From Clostridium_AD sp051278035 (GTDB lineage Bacteria > Bacillota > Clostridia > Clostridiales > Clostridiaceae), in NCBI RefSeq assembly GCF_051278035.1, contig NZ_JBNMNU010000136.1, forward strand, positions 1-11,926: a DNA stretch of 11,926 nt, given 5' to 3'. The position numbers were made by a program, and so were the translations under genes. Below the pieces are notes generated by a model, which was not told the DNA's origin, did not search any database, and saw only the letters and a list, made by a program, of their open reading frames with translations. This document shows, piece by piece, positions 1-6,602 of this stretch; the first letter of the stretch is position 1; every line of letters begins with the position of its first letter.

Positions 1-16
1 TCATAACATTTCCCCC
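1..16 (-). other. Putative RBS and start codon of the next gene, cut by the window edge
   Basis: Read on the minus strand, a run of five G (12-16) stands seven bases before an ATG at 4-2, which is the usual Shine-Dalgarno spacing here. Only the start codon and one more base lie inside the window, so the product cannot be named. It suggests the co-directional gene string continues to the left of the S66 peptidase gene. A TATAAT at 17-22 on the same strand is too close to the ATG for an ordinary leader and is probably chance in AT-rich DNA. Confidence 0.4.
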
Positions 17-68
17 ATTATAAACAAACATAATAATTTTATAGTTTATTATACTATTTTAAACACAC

Positions 69-1106
69 TTAGATTACGCCTGAATCCAAAATGCAGAAAG
101 TTCCCTTACCACAATCAATTTCTGCTAGACAACCATAGGGTATAGTTATCATCGGTGCAGTGTGTCCAAAATTCATATTATAAAGAATAGGTAAATCAAC
201 TAATTTAAGTTCGTCCCTTACTACATTAAATATTACTTTCTTATATTCTTCATAATACAAATCATCATAAGGTTTTCCAAATATTATTCCGTTAACCCTT
301 TGTAAAATATCTTGAGAACCATAATTACGTAACCAATACTCAACATACTTTGGATCTGGTTTTTCTTCGGACGTTTCAAAGAATATAATAGAATTATCCC
401 ATAAATCCTTAGATGGCCATAGGTCTGTTCCTTTGATCATTTCTAGTACTTCAATGCAACCACCAATTAAGTGCCCGCTTACGATTCCAGTACCTTGTAG
501 AAGTTCATAGCCATTATTAGATTGTGTATTTCGTTCTATTAATTTATTTTTCTCTTCCCAAGGTAAATATTCGCTTGTCCAAATTGGTGATGAATCAATA
601 TTTCCAATCATGGAGTTATCAAATAATACTTTTTTTATCCAATGTTTTGTATAATCAAACATTTTAACATTCTCAGCAAATTCTGCTAATATTGAAGCAC
701 CATAAAAGCTTGAAATACCTGCTTTAAAACAGATCATATGAGTAATAGTTGAATCTGAGTATCCTATAAAAATCTTAGGATTATTCCTTATAATATCAAA
801 ATCAATAAATGGAAGCATCCTTACGCTTTCATCACCACCAATACATGAAAATATTGCTTTTATTGATTTATCTTTAAACGCTAACATTAAATCTTCTGCT
901 CTCTTTTCTGGATGATTGTATATAAACTCTGTTCCTTTAAGTGTATGAGGCATTTCAACAACTTCTAATCCGAATTGTTCTTCAAGTCTCTTTTTACCAA
1001 TGTTATATCTCCATAAAATATCACCGTCCCCTGCTCCACCCCAAGATAAGCTAATAGTAGCTACTTTATCTCCTGGTTTTAAATGACACGGTTTTATTAA
1101 ATCCAT
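69..1106 (-). CDS. S66 family serine peptidase, MccF / LD-carboxypeptidase-like
   Basis: The 345-residue product matches the S66 peptidase family in length and layout. These cytoplasmic serine peptidases use a Ser-Glu-His triad. LdcA members trim the terminal D-Ala from murein tetrapeptides, while MccF members hydrolyse the bond between amino acid and nucleotide in processed microcin C and related toxic aminoacyl adenylates. The expected residues are visible: nucleophile Ser117 in GYSD (115-118), Glu244 in FFETSEE (242-248) and His315 in FGHTAP (313-318). The FFETSEE form, rather than the LEDVGE type of housekeeping LdcA, and the glycine-rich N-terminal stretch (SWGGAGDG, 21-28) favour the MccF-like branch, although this is from memory of the family. 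No signal peptide is seen. GGAGG seven bases before the ATG supports the start. It is the last complete gene of the array, 34 bp after a GNAT gene. Many GNATs nearby fit a resistance role, since MccE inactivates processed microcin C by acetylation. Confidence 0.85.
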   Translation of the reverse strand: MDLIKPCHLKPGDKVATISLSWGGAGDGDILWRYNIGKKRLEEQFGLEVVEMPHTLKGTEFIYNHPEKRAEDLMLAFKDKSIKAIFSCIGGDESVRMLPFIDFDIIRNNPKIFIGYSDSTITHMICFKAGISSFYGASILAEFAENVKMFDYTKHWIKKVLFDNSMIGNIDSSPIWTSEYLPWEEKNKLIERNTQSNNGYELLQGTGIVSGHLIGGCIEVLEMIKGTDLWPSKDLWDNSIIFFETSEEKPDPKYVEYWLRNYGSQDILQRVNGIIFGKPYDDLYYEEYKKVIFNVVRDELKLVDLPILYNMNFGHTAPMITIPYGCLAEIDCGKGTFCILDSGVI

Positions 1107-1140
1107 TTAAATTCCTCCATAATAAATTTATTAGGTTATT

Positions 1141-1890
1141 TTACGTCTTTTCTTTTGAATAGAGTTCGGCCCACGCTGGAAAAAAGTCAGCATTCACAGC
1201 AATATTCTGCGAGTGTATGTGGGATTCTACAGTACCGTAAAATGGTATTTTTCCTCGCGTTAAAAGTTCGTTCTTTAAAAGTGTAACCAAGTTTGTTCCT
1301 ATTCCTCTACCACGATACCCGGGAAAAACATCAATGCCAATTTGCCATAGGGTTCTCCCATCTGAACTGGCCCCCGCCATACCCATTATTAAATCTCCGT
1401 CCAATGCTGCTACTGCAAGCATATCCGGGTGGTTATTATCAAAGGCGAAAGCTTCATGAAATCTCTCGTCATCTTCAAACTGCAAAATTTCTTCATACTC
1501 ATACCACTTTATATTGGTTATAGGCTTTTTATCCTGCGCATTTGGCTTTGGTAAATAATAATGATGAACGTCCGCAATCTCATGTCCAAATTCTTGCAGC
1601 TGTTTATCTATCCATCTAAGGTGTGGATATTCAAAGAACCATGCACTATCGTTGCTGCCCAGTTTTTCTACACACCAAGGCATCATTTTCGGCGATGTGC
1701 TGATAATTGTTCTTCCACCAAAACAAATGACTTTAAAAAAGCAACCATCGCTATCATATAAACGTCTGCCTGTAACAAGTTTGTTTTCAACTATTGTGTT
1801 TTCTTTCTTTACAAAATCAGATATATGACAATTAAAATCCAGTGACAATTGAGTCTTAGCAATTTCTAAAATATCATGTTTTGTTTTCAT
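1141..1890 (-). CDS. GNAT N-acetyltransferase with N-terminal extension
   Basis: This 249-residue protein has a C-terminal GNAT domain (about 127-245) after a roughly 120-residue N-terminal region rich in aromatics and cysteines (for example FFEYPH at 85-90). The acetyl-CoA pyrophosphate loop is RGRGIG (193-198), after the GIDVFPGY strand and turn. The distal SQNIAV stretch (227-232) occupies the usual N-x-x-A/S-x-x-hydrophobic position. The acceptor substrate is unknown. The start is backed by AAGGAAG about 10 bases upstream, and this SD begins right at the stop codon of the preceding GNAT gene, so translation is probably coupled. The gene is richer in G+C than its neighbours (about 43% by hand count over 1141-1380, against about 25% over 1981-2160), which suggests a separate origin. 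Confidence 0.85.
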   Translation of the reverse strand: MKTKHDILEIAKTQLSLDFNCHISDFVKKENTIVENKLVTGRRLYDSDGCFFKVICFGGRTIISTSPKMMPWCVEKLGSNDSAWFFEYPHLRWIDKQLQEFGHEIADVHHYYLPKPNAQDKKPITNIKWYEYEEILQFEDDERFHEAFAFDNNHPDMLAVAALDGDLIMGMAGASSDGRTLWQIGIDVFPGYRGRGIGTNLVTLLKNELLTRGKIPFYGTVESHIHSQNIAVNADFFPAWAELYSKEKT

Positions 1891-1907
1891 AAAACTTACA
1901 CTTCCTT

Positions 1908-2681
1908 TTACAAATCAAAGAACAGTTCCGTCTTTTCGCCTGCTTTTTTAAATCTACACTTTTTATACATGCCTTTTGCAGTGTCACCACTATCAGTAAT
2001 AAGATAAACAAATTTAACAGAATTATCTTTTGCTTCTTCTAATAGGTGTTTCAATAAAGAAGTACCAAATCCTTTTCTTTGATAATTTTTTAATATATCA
2101 AAATCCTCTATTTTAGCAATATCATTATTCAACATTAATTCACAATTGCCAATAGATATACCATTGTAATTACAAACATATAAATCTAAATTCGAATCTA
2201 GTTGCTTATATACCTCTGATTTCCTATATATTCTTTTCCTTGCAAATTCAGTCCCCATAGCTAATTCATTAGCTGAAATATCGACTTCTATTCCTTCTTT
2301 CAATACTTTTTCTGATATTGCTTTCTTTATTATGCACTCTTCGTTTCCAGTTAAATATTCACTCATTTTGGGATCAATATACATGTAATCATATTTAGTT
2401 ACTTCAGGAACTTGAGGCAAATTATTAATTAAATCATCCTCAACAGAAAAATTAAACTCAATTCTTAAAAACTTAGCATTTGCATCCCTTCTTTTTTCTA
2501 ACTCTTCAAAAATTATCTTTCTGAATTTATCTTTACAAACATTATTTTTGATATATGTAAAATTGTGCATATGCATGTCCTTTAAATCGTTATCGTAGAA
2601 CCTTATAATTTCATTATCTTCATAGTTTTCAGTGAATTTATTTGTATATACTATTTCAGTTCTTGTGAATTTACTAAACAT
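1908..2681 (-). CDS. GNAT N-acetyltransferase, two-part protein
   Basis: The product is 257 residues from the ATG at 2681. A TTG at 2690 would add three residues, but AGGAG (2691-2695) sits directly against that TTG and nine bases from the ATG, so the ATG is the start. The C-terminal half (about 155-254) is a GNAT domain. It has the strand DFDILKNY (193-200), the acetyl-CoA loop QRKGFG (201-206) and a following SLLKHLL helix, and ends with MYKKCRFKKAG, the usual Y-x-x-x-G/R-F element. The N-terminal half, about 150 charged residues, shows no motif I can assign and may be a degenerate first GNAT repeat, as in other two-domain GNATs. The substrate is unknown. The stop codon overlaps the SD of the next gene. 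Confidence 0.85.
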   Translation of the reverse strand: MFSKFTRTEIVYTNKFTENYEDNEIIRFYDNDLKDMHMHNFTYIKNNVCKDKFRKIIFEELEKRRDANAKFLRIEFNFSVEDDLINNLPQVPEVTKYDYMYIDPKMSEYLTGNEECIIKKAISEKVLKEGIEVDISANELAMGTEFARKRIYRKSEVYKQLDSNLDLYVCNYNGISIGNCELMLNNDIAKIEDFDILKNYQRKGFGTSLLKHLLEEAKDNSVKFVYLITDSGDTAKGMYKKCRFKKAGEKTELFFDL

Positions 2682-2753
2682 AATTACCAACTCCTATCAT
2701 ACTAATTTAATCATTAGCTATTTCTATTCTTACAAAATAGTCATCATTAATTG

Positions 2754-3227
2754 TTACTCCCTATGAATTATGTGATTTGGAATATTGGGTAAGCACAACA
2801 GTTTTTCTTTTAAAAAACTTGGTTTTATATTTAAACTAGTTAGTTCATCAAAATTAAACCATTTGTATAGGAGTCTTTCACCTTCTAATCCTGTAAAGGA
2901 ACCTTCTTGATTTATTATCCATGAATCCTCTTGGATGTTAACAAAATAAATTGTTGAGATTTCATGATAATTTTTATCTTTAAATTCAAAGAAATTCTCT
3001 ACTATCCAAAGCAACCTATCAAGTTCAATATTCTCTCCTAATTCTTCTTTCAGTTCTCGTTTTATAGCACATTCTGATGACTCTAACATTTGAACTCTAC
3101 CACCAACAAGTGTCCAAAAGTCATCATTTTTCATCCTATGTAATAAAATTCTTTTATCATCAGTAATAACTCCACAAGTCCTATAATTAAAAACAGTTTT
3201 ATCGTTGTTATAAAAAGTAATATCCAT
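2754..3227 (-). CDS. NUDIX hydrolase
   Basis: A complete NUDIX box is present. In the 157-residue product from the ATG at 3227 it runs G43-x5-E49-x7-R57-E58-L-x-E61-E62-L-G64, with all metal-binding glutamates in place. The domain begins with a hydrophobic strand and TLVGGR before the box, as in nucleoside-diphosphate-x hydrolases of about 150 residues. Such enzymes cleave X-O-P-P linkages in (d)NTPs, sugar nucleotides or dinucleotides; the substrate cannot be read from the sequence. A longer frame opens at 3254, but GAGGGGG lies just before the ATG at 3227 and overlaps the stop codon of the upstream GNAT gene, so the shorter start is preferred. The two genes are 10 bp apart and probably translationally coupled. 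Confidence 0.9.
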   Translation of the reverse strand: MDITFYNNDKTVFNYRTCGVITDDKRILLHRMKNDDFWTLVGGRVQMLESSECAIKRELKEELGENIELDRLLWIVENFFEFKDKNYHEISTIYFVNIQEDSWIINQEGSFTGLEGERLLYKWFNFDELTSLNIKPSFLKEKLLCLPNIPNHIIHRE

Positions 3228-3237
3228 AGATTCCCCC

Positions 3238-3774
3238 TCATGAAAAGTCAACATCTATCCAGTATCTTTTAAATTTTTCACCATTCTCATGATCTTCAGA
3301 ATGTAATATGCCCCCATTATTTTCAATGGTTTTTGATGAACCTATATTATCTTTAGCACATGTAATCATCACTTTATCTAGATTATATTTTTTACATTCT
3401 TCTAAAGCTAAGTTAAGCATTTTTGTGGCATAACCATTACGTCTTTTACCTAAATTAATATAGTATGAGATATGGCCACCCCTAAAAAAAAGATAACCTA
3501 CTAAAGCATGGCGTATAGTAATTGTTCCAAGAATACGTATATATTTATCATCCATAAGCCAATAAGTACTTGCCGCTACCCAACCTTCTGGAAGATACAA
3601 TCCTTTTCCGTTATTAATTAGGTGTTGTAGATCCTTCGAAAAGCTATTATTATCTGAGAAAGGCATATAGTAACTCATAGCGCATTTCTGTATATCTTCT
3701 TTACATTCCTCAATGAAATGTATATATTGAGTTTGATATTTTTCGCTCGGCGACACTAGTTTTAATTCCCCCAT
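3238..3774 (-). CDS. GNAT N-acetyltransferase (paralogue of 10640-11158)
   Basis: This 178-residue single-domain GNAT has an acetyl-CoA loop RRNGYA (111-116) followed by an amphipathic helix. Next come the strand KVMITC (134-139) and the N-x-x-S-x-x-T-I helix (143-150). It ends with RYWIDVDF. The start is the ATG at 3774, preceded by GGAGGGAG (3782-3789); an open frame runs back to 3828 without a ribosome binding site. The protein is clearly related to the GNAT at 10640-11158: both have an IRH-x-L-x-x-YLF segment, then GHI-x-Y, the R-x-x-GYA loop, ITC-x-K-x-N and a terminal RYWI. Both genes also sit next to a NUDIX gene. The substrate is unknown. Confidence 0.88.
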   Translation of the reverse strand: MGELKLVSPSEKYQTQYIHFIEECKEDIQKCAMSYYMPFSDNNSFSKDLQHLINNGKGLYLPEGWVAASTYWLMDDKYIRILGTITIRHALVGYLFFRGGHISYYINLGKRRNGYATKMLNLALEECKKYNLDKVMITCAKDNIGSSKTIENNGGILHSEDHENGEKFKRYWIDVDFS

Positions 3775-3808
3775 TTTTCTCCCTCCAAAAACAATAAAAA
3801 TACTTACA

Positions 3809-4330
3809 TCATTTTCGCTTTGTTTCACATTTTTCTATTAATTCAACTATCTCTATAGCTGTTTGTTTAGGATCAACATCACTTACATCAATTTTAATTG
3901 TATCCATATTGTTATATAGCTCGAGTCGTTGTACACTTCTATCAATTACATCAGTTTTTCTAATTCCATTTTGTACATCAATTTCTAATCTGTTTTTAAG
4001 AGCTGTTTCAGAGCAAACCAAAGAAATTTTATAAAGTTCAAAATCACAATTATTTAATGGTTCCAATAGCTGTTCGAATATATTTTCCTGGTGGATAACC
4101 CAACAAAATATGATATACTCATAACCTGAATTGTTCAAATATGAATTCAATAGGTGAGTAATATTATTTATAACCATTTTTCTATTTTCTTCTGAAACAA
4201 CGAATGGATTCATATTCCAACACCAATCACCATCTAAATAAACACTTGGTTTAAGTGAATCAAGCAATATGTTGCACACTGTGCTTTTGCCTACACCCAT
4301 TGTTCCGTTAATAATAATTAGCTTTTTCAC
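3809..4330 (-). CDS. Small P-loop kinase-like ATPase (AAA_33 / nucleotide kinase type)
   Basis: The 173-residue product starts MKKLIIINGTMGVGKST. A beta strand leads directly into a Walker A loop (GTMGVGKST, 9-17), as in P-loop kinases such as shikimate kinase and chloramphenicol phosphotransferase. A DGD (33-35) after the next strand is the usual place for metal or substrate contacts. Arginines in the region NRLEIDVQNGIR (113-124) may form the lid that contacts phosphate. The acceptor is unknown; phosphorylation of a small molecule or nucleotide is the family expectation. The start is taken as GTG at 4330 because AGAGG stands seven bases upstream. A TTG at 4348 is in frame but has no SD. A possible promoter lies about 85 bp upstream, and the next gene follows after 34 bp. 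Confidence 0.8.
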   Translation of the reverse strand: MKKLIIINGTMGVGKSTVCNILLDSLKPSVYLDGDWCWNMNPFVVSEENRKMVINNITHLLNSYLNNSGYEYIIFCWVIHQENIFEQLLEPLNNCDFELYKISLVCSETALKNRLEIDVQNGIRKTDVIDRSVQRLELYNNMDTIKIDVSDVDPKQTAIEIVELIEKCETKRK

Positions 4331-4414
4331 ACAGACACCTCTAGTCAATTAATATGAATAAATTTAATAATATATAAAGATTTATTGAATAGTTTTAAAT
4401 ACAATTTTAACTTT

Positions 4415-4443
4415 ATAATACCATAATATTGCATAAATATAAA
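4415..4443 (-). promoter_or_regulatory. Candidate sigma-A promoter for the kinase gene
   Basis: On the minus strand a -35-like TTTATA (4438-4443) is followed, after a 17-base spacer, by TATTAT (4415-4420). The spacer ends in TGG, which gives an extended -10 (TGnTATTAT). It would start transcription about 80 bases before the kinase GTG at 4330. In DNA this AT-rich such matches are common by chance, so the call is tentative. Confidence 0.3.
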
Positions 4444-4546
4444 CATTAGAGATATTCACTAAATAATATTAGTTAAAATTAGAAATCTCACTTTTATCCT
4501 TAACCAAAGAATCCTTCTACATTATTAGTTATAATAATAAAATTGC

Positions 4547-4561
4547 GATAGAATTTCTATC
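4547..4561. repeat. 15-base inverted repeat GATAGAATTTCTATC
   Basis: The arms GATAGAA and TTCTATC pair perfectly around one central base. On the minus strand it begins 11 bases after the stop of the GNAT gene 4573-5037 and is followed by a T-rich stretch (GCAATTTTATTATT). It could be a weak rho-independent terminator, but an RNA stem of only five AT-rich pairs would be poor. It could also be an operator for the promoter downstream. Confidence 0.3.
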
Positions 4562-4572
4562 AACCAATAATT

Positions 4573-5037
4573 TTATAACATTAATTCCATTGGTGTATAT
4601 AACATTCCATGAAAATCCTGTTGCCCAGCCAAATCTATAAACCCTATCGCATGATAAAAAGGCACAGCATATGGAGAAGCATTTAATGATATTTTTTCAA
4701 CTTGCTTTTCCTTAAGTTCTGAAATAATTTGATTAAACAGTATTGTTGCAATACCATTTCTCTGATAGTCTTTATCTATAAAAACACATGATACATGATT
4801 ATTTGTACTTATAGATACAACTCCAACAAGTTTTTCTTTTGAATATGCTCCATACATAATTTGATTGCCATTTTTAAAACGGTCCTTAAAATCTTTATTT
4901 TCAATAAAATTACATCTAAAAGTATTTATTCCTTCTTTGCTGAAATCTTGTGCAACAAATTCTAAAAATGTAATCCAAATTAACTTAAAAGCTTTATCTA
5001 ATTCTTCATAATGCATTTTTCTAATTAAATATTCCAT
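4573..5037 (-). CDS. GNAT N-acetyltransferase, Acetyltransf_10-like
   Basis: A compact 154-residue GNAT made of one domain. The strand SCVFIDKDY (83-91) leads into the acetyl-CoA loop QRNGIA (92-97) and helix TILFNQII. The C-terminal NASPYAVPFYHAIGF (119-133) is the typical form of the small PF13673-like group, in which Ser/Tyr residues near the active site and the FY-x-x-x-GF element close the fold. The substrate is unknown. GGAGG about nine bases before the ATG at 5037 supports the start. It is 29 bp downstream of the 82-codon tail ORF and is followed by the 242-bp gap, so it may be the last gene of the upstream unit. Confidence 0.88.
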   Translation of the reverse strand: MEYLIRKMHYEELDKAFKLIWITFLEFVAQDFSKEGINTFRCNFIENKDFKDRFKNGNQIMYGAYSKEKLVGVVSISTNNHVSCVFIDKDYQRNGIATILFNQIISELKEKQVEKISLNASPYAVPFYHAIGFIDLAGQQDFHGMLYTPMELML

Positions 5038-5066
5038 AGTTTATTTCCTCCAAGAATTTTCTCCTT

Positions 5067-5315
5067 TTAATATTCGTTAAATCTACTGATTTCCTTTAGA
5101 ACCTCTCTAACTACATTTGTGATTTGTTCATACTCAGGTTTATCAATCAATCTAAAATACAAACTTTTCAAGAAAGTATTTACATTAAATTCAACAACTG
5201 AATCTCCTGGATATATACCTGTTTTCTCTATTTTATTGAAACTTCGAGTCCAATCTTCGATTTCTTTTGTGGGTATGATTTCTCTTTCTAATATAGTTTT
5301 AACAGCTGTAATCAT
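5067..5315 (-). CDS. 82-residue ORF, possible C-terminal fragment of a DUF2785-type protein
   Basis: The ORF encodes a mainly helical acidic protein with no catalytic motif I recognise. The FLKSLYFRL segment (48-56) and the preceding ILEREIIPTKEIEDW helix look, from memory, like the C-terminal end of DUF2785 family proteins, which are normally about 250 residues or more; this has not been searched. The reading frame stays open nine codons upstream of the ATG, into the methyltransferase gene, so it could be the 3' remnant of a longer gene. It starts within an ATGA overlap with the methyltransferase stop and has no good SD of its own. Translation would need coupling, or a -1 slip at AAAAAAG (5324-5330). 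Its G+C (about 29% over 5101-5280) is lower than that of the methyltransferase (about 39% over 5341-5520), as expected if the two halves had different origins. Confidence 0.5.
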   Translation of the reverse strand: MITAVKTILEREIIPTKEIEDWTRSFNKIEKTGIYPGDSVVEFNVNTFLKSLYFRLIDKPEYEQITNVVREVLKEISRFNEY

Positions 5316-5782
5316 GCGTTCATCTTTTTTCCTATGCCGTACGTACTATCCTCTATGGTAACAAAGTCTGTAACAACAGTCCCGCCCTTCTGAAGAACCC
5401 TGAATATCTCATCTATACCTTTCTGTACTTCTCTTTTAGTTCCATGCCCTTGCACCCATATACATAAAACTGCATCGAAGCAATTGTCATCGTATGTCAT
5501 GTTAAACATATCTTCGATTTCATAATTTATATCTGTAAAACCAAGATCTTCTGCTTGCTGTTTTGTAAGTTCTATGCCTGTCTTAGATATATCACATGCG
5601 GATACTTTAAATCCCCTGCTAGCAAGGTATATCGTATTTCTTCCTGGTCCACAACCTAGATCTAATACGTTCTTACACTTAGCCTGTTCAAAATAATTTA
5701 CGGCTTCAACTACAGTAGCTAATAAATCAACTTGAACCTTACCTTGTTCTAGATATATCTTGTCCCAACTTCCATTTTTCAT
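5312..5782 (-). CDS. Class I SAM-dependent methyltransferase, C-terminally truncated
   Basis: The 156-residue product has a clear Rossmann methyltransferase core. Motif I is VLDLGCGPG (39-47), the acidic residue after strand 2 is Asp64 in ACDIS, and a FDAVLC strand (102-107) is followed by RVLQKGG (128-134). These hold SAM. Methyltransferases of this type usually run past 200 residues, with two more strands after the VTDFVT stretch (137-142), but this one stops at GIGKKMNA, so about a quarter to a third is missing. The start is the ATG at 5782 because GGAGGG stands six bases upstream; the frame is open to 5806. The end falls at an AAAAAAG heptamer and overlaps the next ORF by four bases. Activity is doubtful unless the following tail restores the fold. 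The substrate is unknown. Confidence 0.8.
   Translation of the reverse strand: MKNGSWDKIYLEQGKVQVDLLATVVEAVNYFEQAKCKNVLDLGCGPGRNTIYLASRGFKVSACDISKTGIELTKQQAEDLGFTDINYEIEDMFNMTYDDNCFDAVLCIWVQGHGTKREVQKGIDEIFRVLQKGGTVVTDFVTIEDSTYGIGKKMNA
5324..5330 (-). promoter_or_regulatory. A_AAA_AAG slippery heptamer at a gene junction
   Basis: On the minus strand the methyltransferase frame reads GGA AAA AAG ATG AAC GCA TGA, so A_AAA_AAG is in the exact phase of the bacterial -1 slippery heptamer, the class used in E. coli dnaX. A -1 slip leads into GAT GAA CGC ATG ATT, the frame of the 82-codon ORF, which is open here. A GAGG lies about 19 bases upstream, further than the optimal enhancer spacing, and only a weak ACAGCTGT palindrome lies downstream. 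Slippage in vivo is possible but unproven. Confidence 0.4.
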
Positions 5783-5831
5783 AGAATTCCCTCCACATAT
5801 GCTCAATTATTGTATTAAAGCAATGTTAATA

Positions 5832-6602
5832 TTATAATTCCGCACATATTTTTATAGATAAATCTACTAAGTTCTCTCTTATGTCTTCTCTTGTATTCCA
5901 TTTTCTTTCGTCCCATTCATCACCACTTAAATCATCGCCACCATATAATATTTGGCCTAATGCAACATTTCTAAACTTAGCAACAGCAAAGAAAGCAGCT
6001 GCTTCCATTTCAACGGTTACACACCCTTCCGATATTCTTAATGATACCTTTTCCTTTGTTTCTCTATAAAATGCGTCCGTAGTCCAAGTCTTAGCCTTAA
6101 GATATTTTATTCCATCTTTCTTAAATTCTCTTTCAATTACTTCTACAATAGCCTTATTACACTCAATCTCTCTTGAAGGTTCAATATAATGATAAGACAC
6201 CCCTTCATCTCTTACTGCAGATGTTGGTATAAATAAATGACCAACCGCAATATCCTTTTGCAAAACACCTGCACCACCACAAACTATAAATTTTCTGCAT
6301 CCCAAAGCTATTAACTCTTCAAGTAATGCAGCTGATCCCGCTGATCCAAGAAAACCCAATACAAGTGCTACCCTTTTCCCATTATACACTGTTTCATAAA
6401 CTGGAATATCCAGAGTTTCAGAATGAATATTAGTAACTTGTTTTAACTGCCCATTATTATTTTTCATTTCAATAACATCTCTAAAAAACGATATCACACA
6501 GCATTCTGGAATATCTATGGGTTTTATCAGACTTGACGGTTCAATATATGCACTCCTACAAGAGTCAAACTCAAGTATAGGAAATTGTTTTTTCTCAAAC
6601 AT
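5832..6602 (-). CDS. Nucleoside phosphorylase family protein (uridine/purine phosphorylase-like)
   Basis: The 256-residue protein belongs to the PNP/UDP phosphorylase family, which splits nucleosides with phosphate into base and ribose-1-phosphate. Visible family elements are VCGGAGVL (107-114) at the substrate pocket, IPTSAVRDEG (125-134), TTDAFYRET (174-182), the ribose-binding VEMEAAAF (197-204) and GGDD (221-224), whose aspartates lie where catalysis on the base is expected. The usual glycine/proline phosphate loop is replaced by GFLGSAGSA (83-91), so the substrate may be non-standard. The start is the ATG at 6602, with AAGGGAGTGG upstream; an open frame reaches 6662. It overlaps the preceding GNAT gene by eight bases, implying coupling. 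In this array it might act on nucleoside antibiotics or salvage products, which is inference. Confidence 0.88.
   Translation of the reverse strand: MFEKKQFPILEFDSCRSAYIEPSSLIKPIDIPECCVISFFRDVIEMKNNNGQLKQVTNIHSETLDIPVYETVYNGKRVALVLGFLGSAGSAALLEELIALGCRKFIVCGGAGVLQKDIAVGHLFIPTSAVRDEGVSYHYIEPSREIECNKAIVEVIEREFKKDGIKYLKAKTWTTDAFYRETKEKVSLRISEGCVTVEMEAAAFFAVAKFRNVALGQILYGGDDLSGDEWDERKWNTREDIRENLVDLSIKICAEL

Larger units (their letters stand above)
4331..4572. other. Longest non-coding gap of the window (242 bp)
   Basis: The stretch is extremely AT-rich and holds no open frame with a ribosome binding site on either strand. On the minus strand it contains a candidate promoter (4415-4443), the perfect 15-base inverted repeat GATAGAATTTCTATC (4547-4561) just after the stop of the upstream GNAT gene, and a direct repeat AAGGAT around 4497-4513. 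No T-box, riboswitch core or strong terminator is recognisable. It probably divides the array into two transcription units. Confidence 0.5.

Noticed and set aside
1120..1133. Perfect 14-base palindrome TAATAAATTTATTA before the S66 peptidase gene
   Set aside because: It contains only A and T and is followed by no T-run or promoter signal. Such palindromes are expected by chance in DNA of this composition.
1293..1761. Plus-strand open frames opposite the GNAT gene at 1141-1890
   Set aside because: They lie wholly inside a well-supported minus-strand gene, have no ribosome binding site and no recognisable protein motif. The same holds for plus-strand frames near 5119-5361, 5881-6069, 6517-6702 and 9601-9810.
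4331..4572. T-box or riboswitch leader before the kinase gene
   Set aside because: No T-box core, no conserved riboswitch core and no terminator/antiterminator pair could be seen, only AT-rich sequence.
5312..5330. Simple sequencing error in the A run, restoring one long methyltransferase
   Set aside because: Adding or removing an A would join the frames, but the downstream translation does not look like the missing methyltransferase C-terminus, so an error alone does not explain the junction. It is still worth confirming from reads.
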